Positions 31,310 through 42,965 of a stretch of DNA of 64,000 nucleotides are shown one piece after another (the first letter of the stretch is position 1; each line of letters begins with the position of its first letter). The translations under genes were made by a program, and so were the position numbers. The DNA is taken from positions 63,377,089-63,441,088 of the forward strand of contig OZ005741.1 in assembly GCA_963930735.1 (NCBI GenBank), given 5' to 3'. Under the pieces are notes generated by a model that was given only the letters and a program-made list of their open reading frames with translations, did no database searches and was not told where the DNA came from. The stretch is from Dioctria linearis. Taxonomy: Eukaryota > Arthropoda > Insecta > Diptera > Asilidae.

Positions 31310-32103
31310 TATAAAAATGTAATTTTCAAATGGTTGTTCACAAACTTTTATAAAACAGTTTTTATTTAAAAATTACTTCACTTTCGGGAAAAGAATGTGA
31401 TAAAAGTATTCTACACGGATGATTTTTATAACCCTGATTAACATCAAACTCCCATAGTTGGTGGGGTGACTGTAAAATTGAAATTTCAAGAAAACTGCGG
31501 CTGGTCACTTTTTTTTATCAGTAGTATGTAATTCATCGAGTAGGACTGGAATTATCTTCACCGGCGTTAGTTCGGTAGTGGAGTGGAATTATTGTCATGT
31601 GAGCACTTGAGTGGATCGAAGTGGATTGACGTTTACATATTAGCAGATTAATTACTGAATTTTTTGCGAGACAATTTTTCTATATACTTTCTTCCTTTGT
31701 GTTCAAACTTCTTTGTGCTTTCATTCAATGTTTCAGAAATTGTAAGATTCTACTTCTTTCCATGATCCGTCTTTCAATACCTACGAAAAAACTATGAAAA
31801 ATTTGACAGTTTACGATTTTTACCATAAAAACTAGAGGGAGCGTACGTGTGAGGTATTGCAATGATTGCTTCGGAAGCATTTAAAATTCAATAAGGTATC
31901 TCCCTCACAATTTCTGTAAAAAATGTATGTCATCATAATTTACATAAATCCTGCTTTATTGTATACCTACAGCTATTTCATTTGTGCTATAATTTCATTT
32001 CAATCAAAATCGAACTAATACATGTTAAAATTAATAACTCTACAAAGAAAACGTACATAAACTTCCTATCAATGCTACACCATACTACTACACATAATTA
32101 TGG
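31310..32103. other. Flank of the Tc1-like element and spacer
   Basis: Contains the upstream untranslated part of the Tc1-like transposon (to about 31430, terminus not fixed). After that is AT-rich sequence without recognised features. Confidence 0.35.
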
Positions 32104-32150
32104 CACGTGGCTATAAATACAGAAATATGTAAAGTAAATGTCGCACCATT
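32104..32150 (+). promoter_or_regulatory. Candidate core promoter (E-box, TATA, initiator-like)
   Basis: CACGTG at 32104-32109, CTATAAATA at 32111-32119 and ACCATTC at 32145-32151, about 33-36 bases after the TATA start, which is the spacing of insect TATA-initiator promoters. Only sequence words support it; AT-rich DNA makes TATA words common. Confidence 0.3.
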
Positions 32151-32399
32151 CGGTCACTAAAAAATATAATTATCAAAAAGTTGATACAAAAAGTTAAATG
32201 GTAACACTGATTGTGATTTTTTGCTCCCCAATCTTTGTCCTCACTCCACCGCAGCAGCAGCATAGCATTGAAGGGAAGCAGTATGTAATACTTGTGAATA
32301 CATACATAATTGGTTTATAAACTTGTTTATCGCAATCGACTCTTGTTTCTAGACTCACTCACTAGCAATATTGGTTGAAGGAATGTTGTCCGCGTCATA

Positions 32400-33748
32400 C
32401 TGAATTGGCTAGCGGCTAGCTAAGTTACGGCTAACACTAGAAAAGTAGTGGACTTTCGTGATATCGAACGAATCGAACCAGCCCACCCAGCGCAGCGAGC
32501 TCTAGATCTAGTAGTCGGTTTTGTGTTTCTGAATGGAAGGGTATTTCGGTTCGGGGGTGGCACGGAGGTAGTTTTACTGGTTTTTGGTTTGTTTTGTTGT
32601 CGTGGTTCATGTTGCTGGTTACGACGTTGCGGCTGGCTTTCATCAGTGGTTTTGTGTTATTTGCTTACTGCTTGCTTGGTTTGGCCTGGCATATCGTCGT
32701 GTCGTGTCGTCGATGGGTTTAGTTGTTGAGATACATTTCAACTGCACGTTAGTCATCATCATCTAACCAAGCTAAGGCTAGAGATACACTATACAGCAAG
32801 AAGAATAGTTGCTTAGATGTTTTCGGATCGTGAAGTTATTTGTTATTGGTGCGAAATATAAAAAAAAAAACAAAAAAAGTTGAAACACTAGAAAATGAAA
32901 AAAGTCGAAAAGTTAATTACCATGGCATGCATATAGCACCTAACTTTATGCATATACAAAAATAAGTTGAAAATGAATTAAATCCTCGTGAATGGTGTTA
33001 AGAATTGATATATGAATCAACAAGTGTTTGTTCAATTAAGAGTTTAAGGAAATATTTTAGAAATTCAGTTATAGTTACCTTTGTGGTGAATATATATAAC
33101 AACACAAAACAACTCGCCTGTGTCTGGCGCGCACACAGAACAGGTAAAAAACCACAGCGCAGCGGAAGAGTTAACTTCTTTCTTAGCGATTGCGACTGGA
33201 ATAAATAAAAAGAAAAAAAAACGAAGAAAAACGTTAGACCAAGACCAAGACCACCTGCTTGAGTGATTTTCGTTTCCTCTTATTTCGTTTTGTAAGTTTT
33301 ATTTTCTTTCTTAAAATATAATATTTTTTTTTTTGCTTTGATTTTAAACAAGTAAACGCGCCCTTACTATACGAATCAAAGTTAAGTGTGTGTTGTTATT
33401 GTTGTACAACAAAAGTCTCGCACGCGAGCAAAAAGAGTTTAAAAAGAATCAGTTGCTGTGTGTTGTTGTTTTTGCCGCTGCTGCTCTGTATTACCAATTG
33501 CAAAAAGCAAAAGGAAATTGGTTGCATTCTAAAAGTGAATAAAAATTATATCCGCGTGCAGTTATTTATCTCTGGAACGAAGATCAGATGTTTGTTGTGT
33601 TTTTGTTTTTCTTTTTTTTGCATCTATTAATTGTGTTTTAATTAAAAGAAGCCAACTCCTTTGGTGAGCTGTTTTTATTTAAGATCTTTACTAAAAGGTT
33701 TGGGATTTATTTCCTTTACCGACGGATTGCTTTGGGAAAACTAATGTG
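32400..33748 (+). other. Candidate host 5' leader exon(s) ending at a strong splice donor
   Basis: This stretch is different in texture from its surroundings. It is more GC-rich at 32420-32720 (AGCCCACCCAGCGCAGCGAG, repeated GTT/GTG words), then purine-rich with CAG/GAA words and TTG repeats, as in long untranslated leaders of fly developmental genes. It ends at 33748 with ATGTG directly before GTAAGT (33749-33754), an ideal donor; the ATG at 33744 would be split by the intron after two more bases. A second donor-like GTAAAA lies near 33138. No transposon motif is present. Coding frames inside (32448-32729, 33388-33630) are not convincing. Confidence 0.35.
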
Positions 33749-33754
33749 GTAAGT

Positions 33755-34265
33755 TTATTTTTTAAATACCTATGTATAATTAATATTTGCAAAAAAAAAA
33801 AACAAAAATTGCTGTAACTAAATTTTTATTATATACACTAAACCTACGTACAGTCTGTGAGCGAAAAAAAACAAAAGCTATGTATAGATAGAATAGGTAT
33901 ATGAAAACTTATCGTGATTTATACACGATATCAATTCACTTCAAGCATTTTTTTTTATCTTAGATCCAATCACAGTAGTTGTCGTATTTTATCGCTTATC
34001 TATTACAACTTTATGGGACTAGACAAGTCAATATATATAATCAATGGAAAATACTTAACTTAAAACACTTTTGACTCTTACATAACATTTATGAATTATT
34101 GGACTTCTGTCTCAAATGTTTCACTCGATTTAAAATGATCTCATTAGGTTTGAATTACACGGTTTTTTCGAAACAACAATTGATTGAGTTTTTCATTATT
34201 TGCATGAAGACAATCGATCATATATTTCAGTATTAGTAACAGGCCTTATACATACCCACACATAG
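33755..34265. other. AT-rich, intron-like, nothing recognised
   Basis: Follows the donor-like site. No coding or repeat signal seen. Confidence 0.35.
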
Positions 34266-34269
34266 AGGG

Positions 34270-36290
34270 AAAGCAATGGATTTCGGCAAATCATTTTATT
34301 TATTTAATATTTAGCCAACATATATAAATATAATCTGACTTATAAAATTTACAAAATAAATAGGTAATTCGGAAAAAAACATTTTGTAATAATAAATCAA
34401 AGAAATCAAAAACTCCTTCAAATAATCAAATTTCTAATTGCTCTTGTATCAATATTAAAATTTAAGAAATTTGAAAATTTGCTGTAATTTCTACACGCCT
34501 CATAAAATCCACAATTCGTTCGATGACTCTCGATAAAAAGAATATCGCGGTACCTTAAAATTCTACCGGGAATATTCAACGAAATAGTTTTAAGAATTTC
34601 AGGAGATTCTATTTAATCCAATCAAAACTTTATGCATAAAAACACAAAAAGATAAATTCACGCCTCTTATGGAGCGACGTCATATTTTATTAAAACTAGA
34701 CGATTAGAATAAGTTGGAAGCTCAATCCTATTGTTCCATGGAAAGCGACGAAGGGCAAAACGTAAAAACATTTTTCTGTATACAGATTCAATCCTATTAA
34801 TGTGTACACTGTACATCCACTTGACAGCCGTATTCCAGTATAGATATCACAAATGCATTATATAAGGAACGCAATGCGTACGGGTCATGAAATTCTTCAG
34901 CTCAGCGCCTAACAAACCCAAGCATTGAAATGGCTCTCCCAATAATATAATAAAAATGGCGAGAAAAAGTAAGTTTTGAGTCAAAGATAATGCCCAGATC
35001 CTTAATCTGGTTTACTACATTTATAGGAATATTGTCTATATGATTTAGATTTAGATTTAAGTGTGTTAAGTGGCCTATGCACTGCAGCCATCTTTGGCTT
35101 ATTGTGCACCGCTTGTTCTTCGAACAAACCCACTCTTCCTAGAAAGGGCAGTATTTTTTTGGAAGGAATTTCTTCGAAGTAGGTAGGCTTTAAGATGTAT
35201 GAGCCAAAGGCCTGGAATCTGCATTGTGCAATGGGCTCTTATTCACACAGTACACGTTTCATCCTCTTCGAAACATAATCTACACACATCATTGGGTGAA
35301 ATTCCCATCCGATGCATGTGTTTGTTAAGCTTACAGTGCCCAGTTAGGACTCCTGTAATGATTCTGAGTTGATTTATAGATAGCCCCAACAGATCCAGGC
35401 TCTTCTCTGAGGAAGGTCTCTTGATGAATCTTTTGGCTTGTCTGGATCCTGTCATTGAGTTCCATATCTGGTACATTTGGTTCCAGATCCAGGTTTGCAT
35501 GGTAAACTTCACGGTATTGTAGGAGATACCACAAAAGGGTTCTTGGTCCTATAAGGGGCATGGCTGCTCCTTTTTTTGCCAGTAGGTCTGCATTTTCATT
35601 CCCATTAATTCCCGAGTGTCCTGGCACCCACTGAAGCGTCAGATAGTTACATATGCCAAGGTTCGTTAATGCTTCATTGCATTCCCACATTCACTTAGTT
35701 TTGATCTCAGGTGATGAGATGGCTTTCACAGCCGCTTTGCTATCTGTGTAGATATAGATATTTTTATTGGTGTAGGATCTGCTGAGGTTTTCGTATGCGC
35801 ATCTAGTGATGGTATATACCTCTGCCCGAAATATTGAGGCGTATTTTCCTAGGCTTTGATAGCTCTTGGCTTAACCCCATATATTCCTGCTCCTACTCCT
35901 TTCTCGGTTTTAAAACCGTCGGTGTACCAGATTAGGGCCTGCTTTACTAGACTTGTATCTGTTTATATGTCTGTATGATACTGGTACGCAAAACTTACGG
36001 CTAAAGACAATAAAGTTACATTTGAGAATATTTAGAAATAAACTATTATGCTTACACCACAAATTTAAAGCACATTCAGTGAATAAATCTGTTTAAAAAT
36101 CTTAACATCGTCAGCATATATTAAAATTTCAGAGAATTTTATCACAGATACGAGGTCATTAATAAATAAGAAAAACAATAAGGGACCAAGATGGATTCCC
36201 TGTGGAACTCCAGACTGCGTACAAACAACACTTGAAAGCGCGTTTCTCAAGAGGACTTTAAAATTTCTACCACTTAAATTTGATTTCGAT
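34270..36290 (-). mobile_element. Jockey-like RT fragment, split by a later insertion
   Basis: Minus strand, upper part (36290-35980): LSGRNFKVLLRNAL, SGVPQGIHLGPLLFFLFIND, LIYADDVKIFKQIYS with YADD at 36107-36118, LWCKHNSLFLNILKCNFIVF. Lower part (35032-34270): NVVNQIKDLGIIFDSKLTFS, SMLGFVRR, FHDPYALRSLYNAFV, SILEYG, INRIESVYRKMFLRFALRRF. The reading runs from the upper to the lower part once 35045-35967 is removed, so these were one element. The 5' part of the element is missing above ~36290. Confidence 0.8.
35045..35967 (-). mobile_element. 5'-truncated RNase-H-type retroelement with 12 bp target duplication
   Basis: Flanked by TGTCTATATGAT (35033-35044) and TGTCTGTATGAT (35968-35979), one mismatch. 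The 3' end is a TAAATC tandem tail (plus strand GATTTAGATTTAGATTTAAG from 35042). The minus strand codes RNase H: IYTDSKAAVKAIS region, then LTLQWVPGHSGINGNENADL with LAKKGA (35560-35690). A C-terminal domain follows, LSINQLRIITGVLTGHCKLN, then HMHRMGISPNDVCRLCFEED, a CxxC with HxxH zinc-finger beginning. Frameshifts and stops are present. The insertion split an older Jockey-like RT. Confidence 0.87.
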
Positions 36291-36309
36291 TAGATTTTTG
36301 AAGGGGTGG

Positions 36310-37000
36310 GTGTGTAGGCGTTAGCCTCGCTATCACTGCGACCTGAAAGATCTATTGTGAGTCCCCGTTGCATTTACTCCTTTTCTAGGCTCAGACTTTT
36401 CTATTCTGGGATTGAGGTTCCACACGTAGGTTGGTGGAGGAAAAGCTTGTTCGAGGTGAAGTAGTCTCCGCCTGGGCAATGCTTTGCAGTTGCAGAGCAA
36501 GTGCTCCGAGGTTTCGTGAGCATCCTGACATAAACGGCAGGATGAAGTCTCAGCCAAGCTCAGCTTGTTTAGGTGATACCTTAAGGGGAAATGACCTGTT
36601 ACGAACTCAGTAATCATTTTGAGCTGTGTTCTTCTAAGGAGTAGGAGTTCTTTTGTTTTTCTGCCAGATGTGTCCATAAACTTTTTTAACTGACGAAGTC
36701 CTTGTAGCCTTTCCCAATATAGGGATTTTTGTTTCTTCTCCCTGTCGTTTAGGGCAGCTCTGAGGTAACACTTTCAAGTGCCACAAAATGGCTCTGGTTC
36801 AACAAACTGAGTTTCCGCTCCTCTTTTGGCTAGGCCATCAGCAATTTCATTGCCTTTGTGGCCCTCATGTCCAGATACCCACATAAGGATAACTTTGTTT
36901 CTCCTTAATCAGAGAAATGTCTGATTATACTAGGGTGTTAGGGTTTAGGACCTTCCCACACGAGAAGTTTTTAAGGAAGGAAGAAATTTCCTCCTCTTGG
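36310..37000 (-). mobile_element. RNase H and zinc-finger fragment of another retroelement
   Basis: Minus strand: VILMWVSGHEGHKGNEIADG with LAKRGAE (about 36820-36900) is the last RNase H block, followed by FMDTSGRKTKELLLLRRTQL, MITEFVTGHFPLRYHLNKL and SCRLCQDAHETSEHLLCNCK, a CxxC...H...C zinc finger. The frame 36333-36677 is open. Similar in design to the 35.0-36.0 kb insertion but different in sequence. Upper and lower limits are approximate; the lower end abuts the Jockey-like fragment. Confidence 0.8.
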
Positions 37001-37480
37001 GCTGAGACGTGCCAGCACAATAATGGTGCTCTGCGTAGTTCCTTATATCATTACCGAAATTAATTGTGTGCGTGTTCAATTAAGTTCCAGTTTTTGGTAG
37101 CACGGAATTTTCCTATCCCCGAATACTTCTCACCTGTAAAGACTGACTAAAAACTTCCGCGTGTGGGCTATGGTTTAGAACATATAACTTAGACCGTTCC
37201 CTGACGGGTCGGTACGGTAGCGACATACTATCGGTACAATATTTATCCCGTCGATGTCGTACCGTATAGAGCTCCCTCACATGCTATGGCCTAAATCAGC
37301 AGACATTTTGGTAATTTTAAGACAAAATTCACTTTTTAACTCTGTAAATTCCACTTCTCTACTGACAAGGCAGCTCGCAATGCTGCATACCGAAAACATG
37401 TTGCATTTCAACCGCGTAGTACAGACCCGTGTGTGGGGTAATGATTAAAATATACGGTGGCGACAGTGGCCCCGCATGCC
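37001..37480. other. Spacer with an inverted TACGGTA.CGACAT motif
   Basis: TACGGTAGCGACAT (37213-37226) and ATGTCGTACCGTA (37254-37266) are inverted copies with one inserted base, inside a CG-rich patch unusual for this window. No coding support. Confidence 0.4.
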
Positions 37481-38033
37481 CCGTGTGATGGAAACTCCGT
37501 TTTTAGGCGAAGGGATGGAAAAGAGCAAGAAGAATTTAAGCAAGCTTAACCAAGTTAACTTGCTAGTGTCAATTCGAATTAAACGTCAGATTCGTGTTTT
37601 TGCGACGGGTTTTGTAATTTTTGTGTGTTATTTAATGAAAAAACGTTAAATTGTTCCGTTAATTGTTTTAATTTTCAATAAAAACACGAAGTGATAATTT
37701 AATGATTTAAGCCTTGCATTTATAAGTTAATAATAAACGGGAGAATATTTCAACAATTAATTGTGCTGTGCGGTGCTATTGTTATAATCGCAGAAATAAT
37801 CCTGGGAAAGCGTTTTTCAGGCAAATTAAAGTCCTGAAATTAAACTAGAATGAGAAAGAGGTGACGTTCTCGCTATGGTGGACAGAGACGCACCACCTTT
37901 ATGCACAGCTTTCAGTTCACTGTGCTGCGTTATACAGAATGGTCGCAGTCAGTGGGAGAAAATGCTTAATTTGAATTTTACCGAATACCGGAGAAGAATC
38001 ATGCAAATTCTAATTTTTGCTCTGGGATACCAA
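37481..38033 (+). other. Possible transcribed segment with short ORF to a donor-like site
   Basis: An open frame from ATG 37875 reads MVDRDAPPLCTAFSSLCCVI, then GRSQWEKMLNLNFTEYRR, reaching CCAAG before GTAATT (38034-38039), a plausible donor. Upstream is untranslated-leader-like AT-rich sequence. No family recognised and no acceptor required if it is a first exon. Weak. Confidence 0.25.
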
Positions 38034-38165
38034 GGTAATTACACCATACAGTATTTTTTATTTTGAAACTGACATTACATGTTTGTTTCAACATACTTTT
38101 GACTGATTAAAAATTCTAGTGATAACTTAAGGCTATAATACTCGTGTTTCAAAGAACGTTACTTC

Positions 38166-38199
38166 GGGGCGCAATATGGGGTATACCCCATTCCGCCCC
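38166..38199. repeat. GC-rich palindrome
   Basis: GGGGCG, AAT and GGGGTA words pair with TACCCC, ATT and CGCCCC, centred on GGTATACC, with a two-base offset. Related words (GGGGCAGAATGG, CCCGTTCCGCCCC) recur at 38575-38590 and 38758-38772. Confidence 0.55.
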
Positions 38200-38251
38200 T
38201 GATAATATTTCTAACTCTTAGATCAATTGGCAGTTTTTATTTCTCATCATG

Positions 38252-38496
38252 GGGCGCGTTCACTGCCACCGAAATAGTGACTTTTTGTCGACTACGAGTC
38301 ACCACCGAACGTTCACTGCGCCAATTTTGACAGTAAACGACTACGCTTGACTACGACTATCGTTCACTCCGCACTTTGAATGTACCAAATAGTCGACTAC
38401 ATTCGACTACGCTCAGGAGGATAGTCGATTGTAGTCGGTTTGACAGAACTACACTACGACAACGACTACGCTACCAAAGTGGCAGTGAACTCGCCC
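38252..38496. mobile_element. PIF/Harbinger-like MITE, 245 bp
   Basis: Begins GGGCGCGTTCACTGCCAC. Its end, reverse-complemented, is GGGCGAGTTCACTGCCAC (17 of 18 identical). Both sides carry ATG (38249-38251, 38497-38499), a 3 bp duplication. GGGC..GTTCACTGC ends and a 3 bp target duplication are the Harbinger pattern. The interior is packed with GTCGACTACG/CGACTACG words in both orientations. No open frame. Confidence 0.8.
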
Positions 38497-38499
38497 ATG

Positions 38500-41400
38500 A
38501 ACTCTCATCTGTGAACTATACCTATAATTGGTACCACATTGTGTCCGGGTGTATTTCCCATTGTACCCTGGGAGTGGGGCAGAATGGAAAATTGTCTTCG
38601 TTTTTATTTTTGACACTGATTTTGGATAATAATTATTTATTTACACAAGTTTAGCTTTAGTTTCTTTGTGGAGAACGACGTAAATAAACGTACGAATTGA
38701 CAAATAATGGTGCCATTTCTTCAAAATCTCTCAAATTATAATCAAAGTTTAGCTAACCCCGTTCCGCCCCGGGTTCCCCTACTTGCAAAAGAAGTAAAAA
38801 AAAGGGAAAAGAAACAAAAATATCAAGATAAGTGTTCAAAATTTTTCTTTCTTTACGTTTTTGTTTCCAATTTTTTTTTTTTTTTGTACATTGTGTCAGT
38901 GTCAGTTCACATAATTTCGCCAAACTCCCCTTCAGATTTACAACTTCCATATGAGCATAATGAATAAATAAAAAGAATTCCGCCACATAGCTGGAAATGC
39001 AGCAATTTTCGGACATAATACGCTTCCCTTAGTTATATCATGTTCTAAGTGTTAGGGTAAATTGTTCGATGAGTGGACAGAACAATGAGTAAATAGCCGC
39101 CATATTGTAGGCGTAAACTTACACTAATGCCTTACACGGTGTTTTCATCGAACAAACCTACAGTTTACAATAGTTAGTCAACTCCTATAATGTATATTTA
39201 ATTACCCCGTGTTTTAAACTGGCTTTTACTATCTACTGTCTTAGCATTTAAAATAACGTGTGCAAAATTTCTTTTGTAAAACATCTGAACAGTGCTGTTT
39301 TCATGGTAGGGCAGTTCCGGTAAAGTAGTATCTTAGACAGTTGAATATTTATCTCGAGAAAAAAATGGCGTAAATTAAATTTTCGAGAATAAATGGAAAA
39401 ATTTAACTAGGTCTGATGCTTCAAGCAATAAATATGATTCGAATTTGTTCTTTCTGGTAAATTACTAGAATTTGTGCATTGAAAAGAATTTTATTTTAAT
39501 ATTTTTGCAATTGTAAAAAGTTGTTTACTACTGAGAGATTTACTTTTGATGGTAAATTAAATGTTTTAACAGAATTTGCCTGCAATAGAAATGTCTTCAT
39601 TTTCAAAAATGATATGTAGTTAGACAACTGTTTGGCCAGCAAAAAAAGCTGTTGTGGTGTAAGATATGGTATATGTTCAATGTTTAATATTAAAATTGTA
39701 TTTATATTTGCATAAATCTGTTTAAAAATCTGTATGAGAAACAATTCATATATATCAAAAAGTAGTGATTTTTTGGAATTAAAGCAATTACTACGGGCAG
39801 TGATTTTGCATTCTTCTATTTAGAAATTTCTGTCTTATCATCGTAGTTAAATGTGAAAAGTATGTAGAAATATTAAAAAAAATAAAAAAACAATTTGTTT
39901 AAACTTTTTTTCATTTTATTTCTATTTGACTTTCAACCAAAGTTTTTACGTAATTTATTATGTACATATAGTATATTATGTATGTTTGCATATGTATTTG
40001 ACTCGGTCAAATTGAAAGACAAATTCATATCGCCTTATAAAGTAACTACCACGTGACTTTTGAATAAACCCACTTTACCTGTTTAAGAAAATGTTTAAAA
40101 TGCAGAAATCTGGATTTTACAGAGCTGCGTATATAAGAAACATATTCGGTTCAATAAAGTTACGTGATTTATGGCATGCTTTCAGAGAAAGTACAGCATC
40201 GATTAATTTTAGTTGAGTTATGTTTAAAAATTTGCATTAAGTTTTTTCATTGTTTTTCAAATAAACGTCAAACGTCTGTTTTTTGTTTTAAGAACGTTTG
40301 TTTATTCTCACACATATGTATGTATGTATGACCTTGAGTTCTGTGACTTCTAAATAAACTTTCTTAATTAGTTTTCAATGCATATGCGGGAAGTTATGGA
40401 AAATTTTAATGGTAATAAAAAAATATATGTATGTATAAACTATTCATTCACTTTACTACAAAAGTTTTTACAAAATTTCACAAAGCGCAAAAAACGCTTG
40501 ATGCTTGCTCGACAGAGGGTTTTTGCTTCTTATTGACATCATGATAAAATGAATATATAAAAATTTGCCTAAACCTAGAAATGTTTTTTTTTCTATTTAC
40601 ATGAATAGAAATTTAATTTTTCCCTGGTACCTATTTAATCATTCTGAAAAGAAGAAAAAAAAATTCTAAAAAGAAAAATGAAAACAACACCTTTCACTCT
40701 TGATGGTTTGATAAATGCCAATAATGTTTTGAGGAGATATTATGGAAAACACTTTTGATTTACAAATTGAATTTGTCAAATTGTGACAGCTTGTGCTCCC
40801 ACCTTTTTATGATCTATGATCTGATTAAAAATCTCAGTCGAACTTTTGGAACTCGTGAATTGGCTGAGCCTCATCTGTATCTGTTAAGATGAAACTTTCT
40901 TTTTGAAAATTTAACAGTGGATTATATATATATGTAAGTATAGTAAGTTGTATGCATTTGTTACACTTTATTCGATAGAAATCTTTTCTGTTGTTCAACT
41001 GCTCTTCTCTTAATAAAGCATTTTGGCAAGTGAACAGTGGTAATTTAAGAGAATCACTATAAATTTTAGCGATTTTTGAATAGCTATTTATTGGATAGAG
41101 GGGCAGTTATAGCTTGTATGGAATAGCAGAGAAGCTTTTTTTTTATCGAATAAAGTACAATTATTCCGTACAGGGTACATACGAAAAAAGGCAGCAGGGT
41201 GGGTATTATTTGAACAGAACACTGAAGAACTTCAATAACTCCACTAGAAACCAAACAAAGCACTTTCGATCCCCTTCTCATATAATTTAATGCTTACTTC
41301 GACAAGACTTATCACCCTGTAAAATATCCGTGATCAGGAACCGTACATCCTGTATATTTTTTAAGGCAAAAACCTTTAATCTCTAATAACTCCATTCAAT

Positions 41401-41613
41401 TAATCCTTCTTCTCATCAACTCTATCGCGGGTCGACTATACCTATCTTATGTGAAACACCCTGTATAATTTTAACACATAAAACATCAAAAATAAATTAA
41501 TTTACTTACTTCTCCTTTGAACAGTTGTTATATTACGAATATTATATTAGTATGAGAAAAAATAATTTTGATCTTCTTGCTTAATGATTCTTCAGTTAAT
41601 CTTAAATTAAATG
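38500..41613. other. Long AT-rich stretch, no gene recognised
   Basis: I see no convincing exon or transposon coding. An 11 bp inverted pair TTGTTCGATGA/TCATCGAACAA (39062-39072, 39145-39155) is present. The minus-strand frames at 39496-39744 and 41084-41281 show no motif. Confidence 0.4.
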
Positions 41614-41615
41614 TA

Positions 41616-42963
41616 TCTGACATCAAAATGATAGGACACTCCCGAAATTTTGCCATTTCTCATAACCGATAAGAGGTAGAAAAAACTTTTATTGTGTGTC
41701 ATAAAGTACATGCAAGGAATGCTGTAAGCATTTGGTGCAAGAAGTGAGTTTGAAATTTGTCTAGTATTTACGGGTTTAGATAAATTGACGTTGTTTCTTA
41801 AAAATTACGATATTTTTTCAGCACGGACTAGTGGATTGTATTGTAAAAATGGGTCGCGATAAAAAACTATGTGAAAGTGAAATAAAAACGATTTTAAATC
41901 TGAAAAATGAGAAATTTAGTGTCGCTAATATTGCGAAAATTATAAAACGAGGCCGAAATGTTGTAATGAATTTACTAAAAGATCCTGAAAATTAAGGATA
42001 ATTTAAGAAGAGTCCTGGCAGACCTAGTGCACTAACATTTTAAATGTCCAACGTCTTTCGAAAAAAACCATGCACTATCAACGAAGTAAACTTCTTAGAA
42101 GACCACCGCTAACAAGAAAACATATTGAGGAACGGTTGAAGTTCGATCGGGAACACGTAAGGTGGAAGAAAAGATGGGAGAATGTAAACTTTACAGATGA
42201 AAAAAGATTCACCTTTGGTTGGTTATATTATTTTTATGACTTAAGAAAAAATCGCAATTTCCGAATTCGCAGACAAATGGGTGGTGGAGGTGTCATGGTA
42301 TGGGCAGGGATCGGATACAAAGGGAAGACCGAAATCTGCTTTGTGGATGGAAAAATGAGAAGTCCGGATTACATAAAACTAATAGATGAACAAATCAGGA
42401 TATATAAAACAAGAATTTCTAAAGAGGACTTCATCTTCCAACAAGATAATGCAGCAATGCATATAGCGCGTATTGTAAAGGAATAGTTTTCCTCCAAAAA
42501 AATATTAAGATTTTACCATAGCCAACAAGACCCCCAGATTTAAATGTTATAGAGAATGCTTGGGGTCAACTATCCCGTGCTGTTTATCGGGGGCAATAAA
42601 CAGTTCAATTCAATCCAAGAGCTAAAAGGTGCCATTCAAGAAGTTTGAAGGCTAATTCCGCAGAAATATCTATAAAATTTATATAAATCTCTACCAAATC
42701 GAACGATAACTGTTTTAGCAAATCAAGAAAGCTTGAATTTATCTTATTTTTTTTTAAATACCTTCAGCTGTCCTATCTTTTTGATGCATCCTTTTTTCAG
42801 GTAAATACGAAAAATTCCTAGAATAATAAAGGGCCATTATGATCAACATTCTGAATATTCCTTTCACGTACTTTTTGACCCACACTAAAAGTTTTTTCTA
42901 CCCCTTCTCGGTTTTGAGAATTGGGAAAATTTCAGGGGTGTCCTATCATTTTGATGCGGACTG
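41616..42963 (+). mobile_element. Tc1/mariner superfamily element (Tc3-like) with long TIRs
   Basis: Ends match as inverted repeats for about 80 bp. Both contain CATCAAAATGATAGGACAC near the tip, then GAAATTTT, then GTAGAAAAAACTTTT. TA flanks both sides (41614-41615, 42964-42965). Length 1,348 bp. The transposase is on the plus strand and is interrupted by stops. Ends and coding are both preserved enough to delimit the copy exactly. Confidence 0.88.
41849..42740 (+). pseudogene. Tc3-like transposase, several stops and frameshifts
   Basis: ATG 41849 opens MGRDKKLCESEIKTILNLKN and IAKIIKRGRNVVMNFLKDPE, the helix-turn-helix DNA-binding part. Stops follow at ~41994, then KSPGRPSAL (the GR-rich motif). 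The best open piece, 42070-42486, has VNFTDEKRFTF (first D), MGGGGVMVWAGIGYKGKTEI, MRSPDYIKLIDEQI and FIFQQDNAAMHIA (second D). Then RPPDLNVIENAWGQLSRAVY carries the expected third acidic residue (E, DD34E spacing), followed by ELKGAIQEV and SLPNRTITVL. The size equals a ~300-residue enzyme. Inactive. Confidence 0.82.
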
Positions 42964-42965
42964 TA

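Noticed and set aside
27700..31430. Terminal inverted repeats of the Tc1-like element
   Set aside because: I compared both outer flanks by eye and found no convincing complementary ends, so the element's borders are left open.
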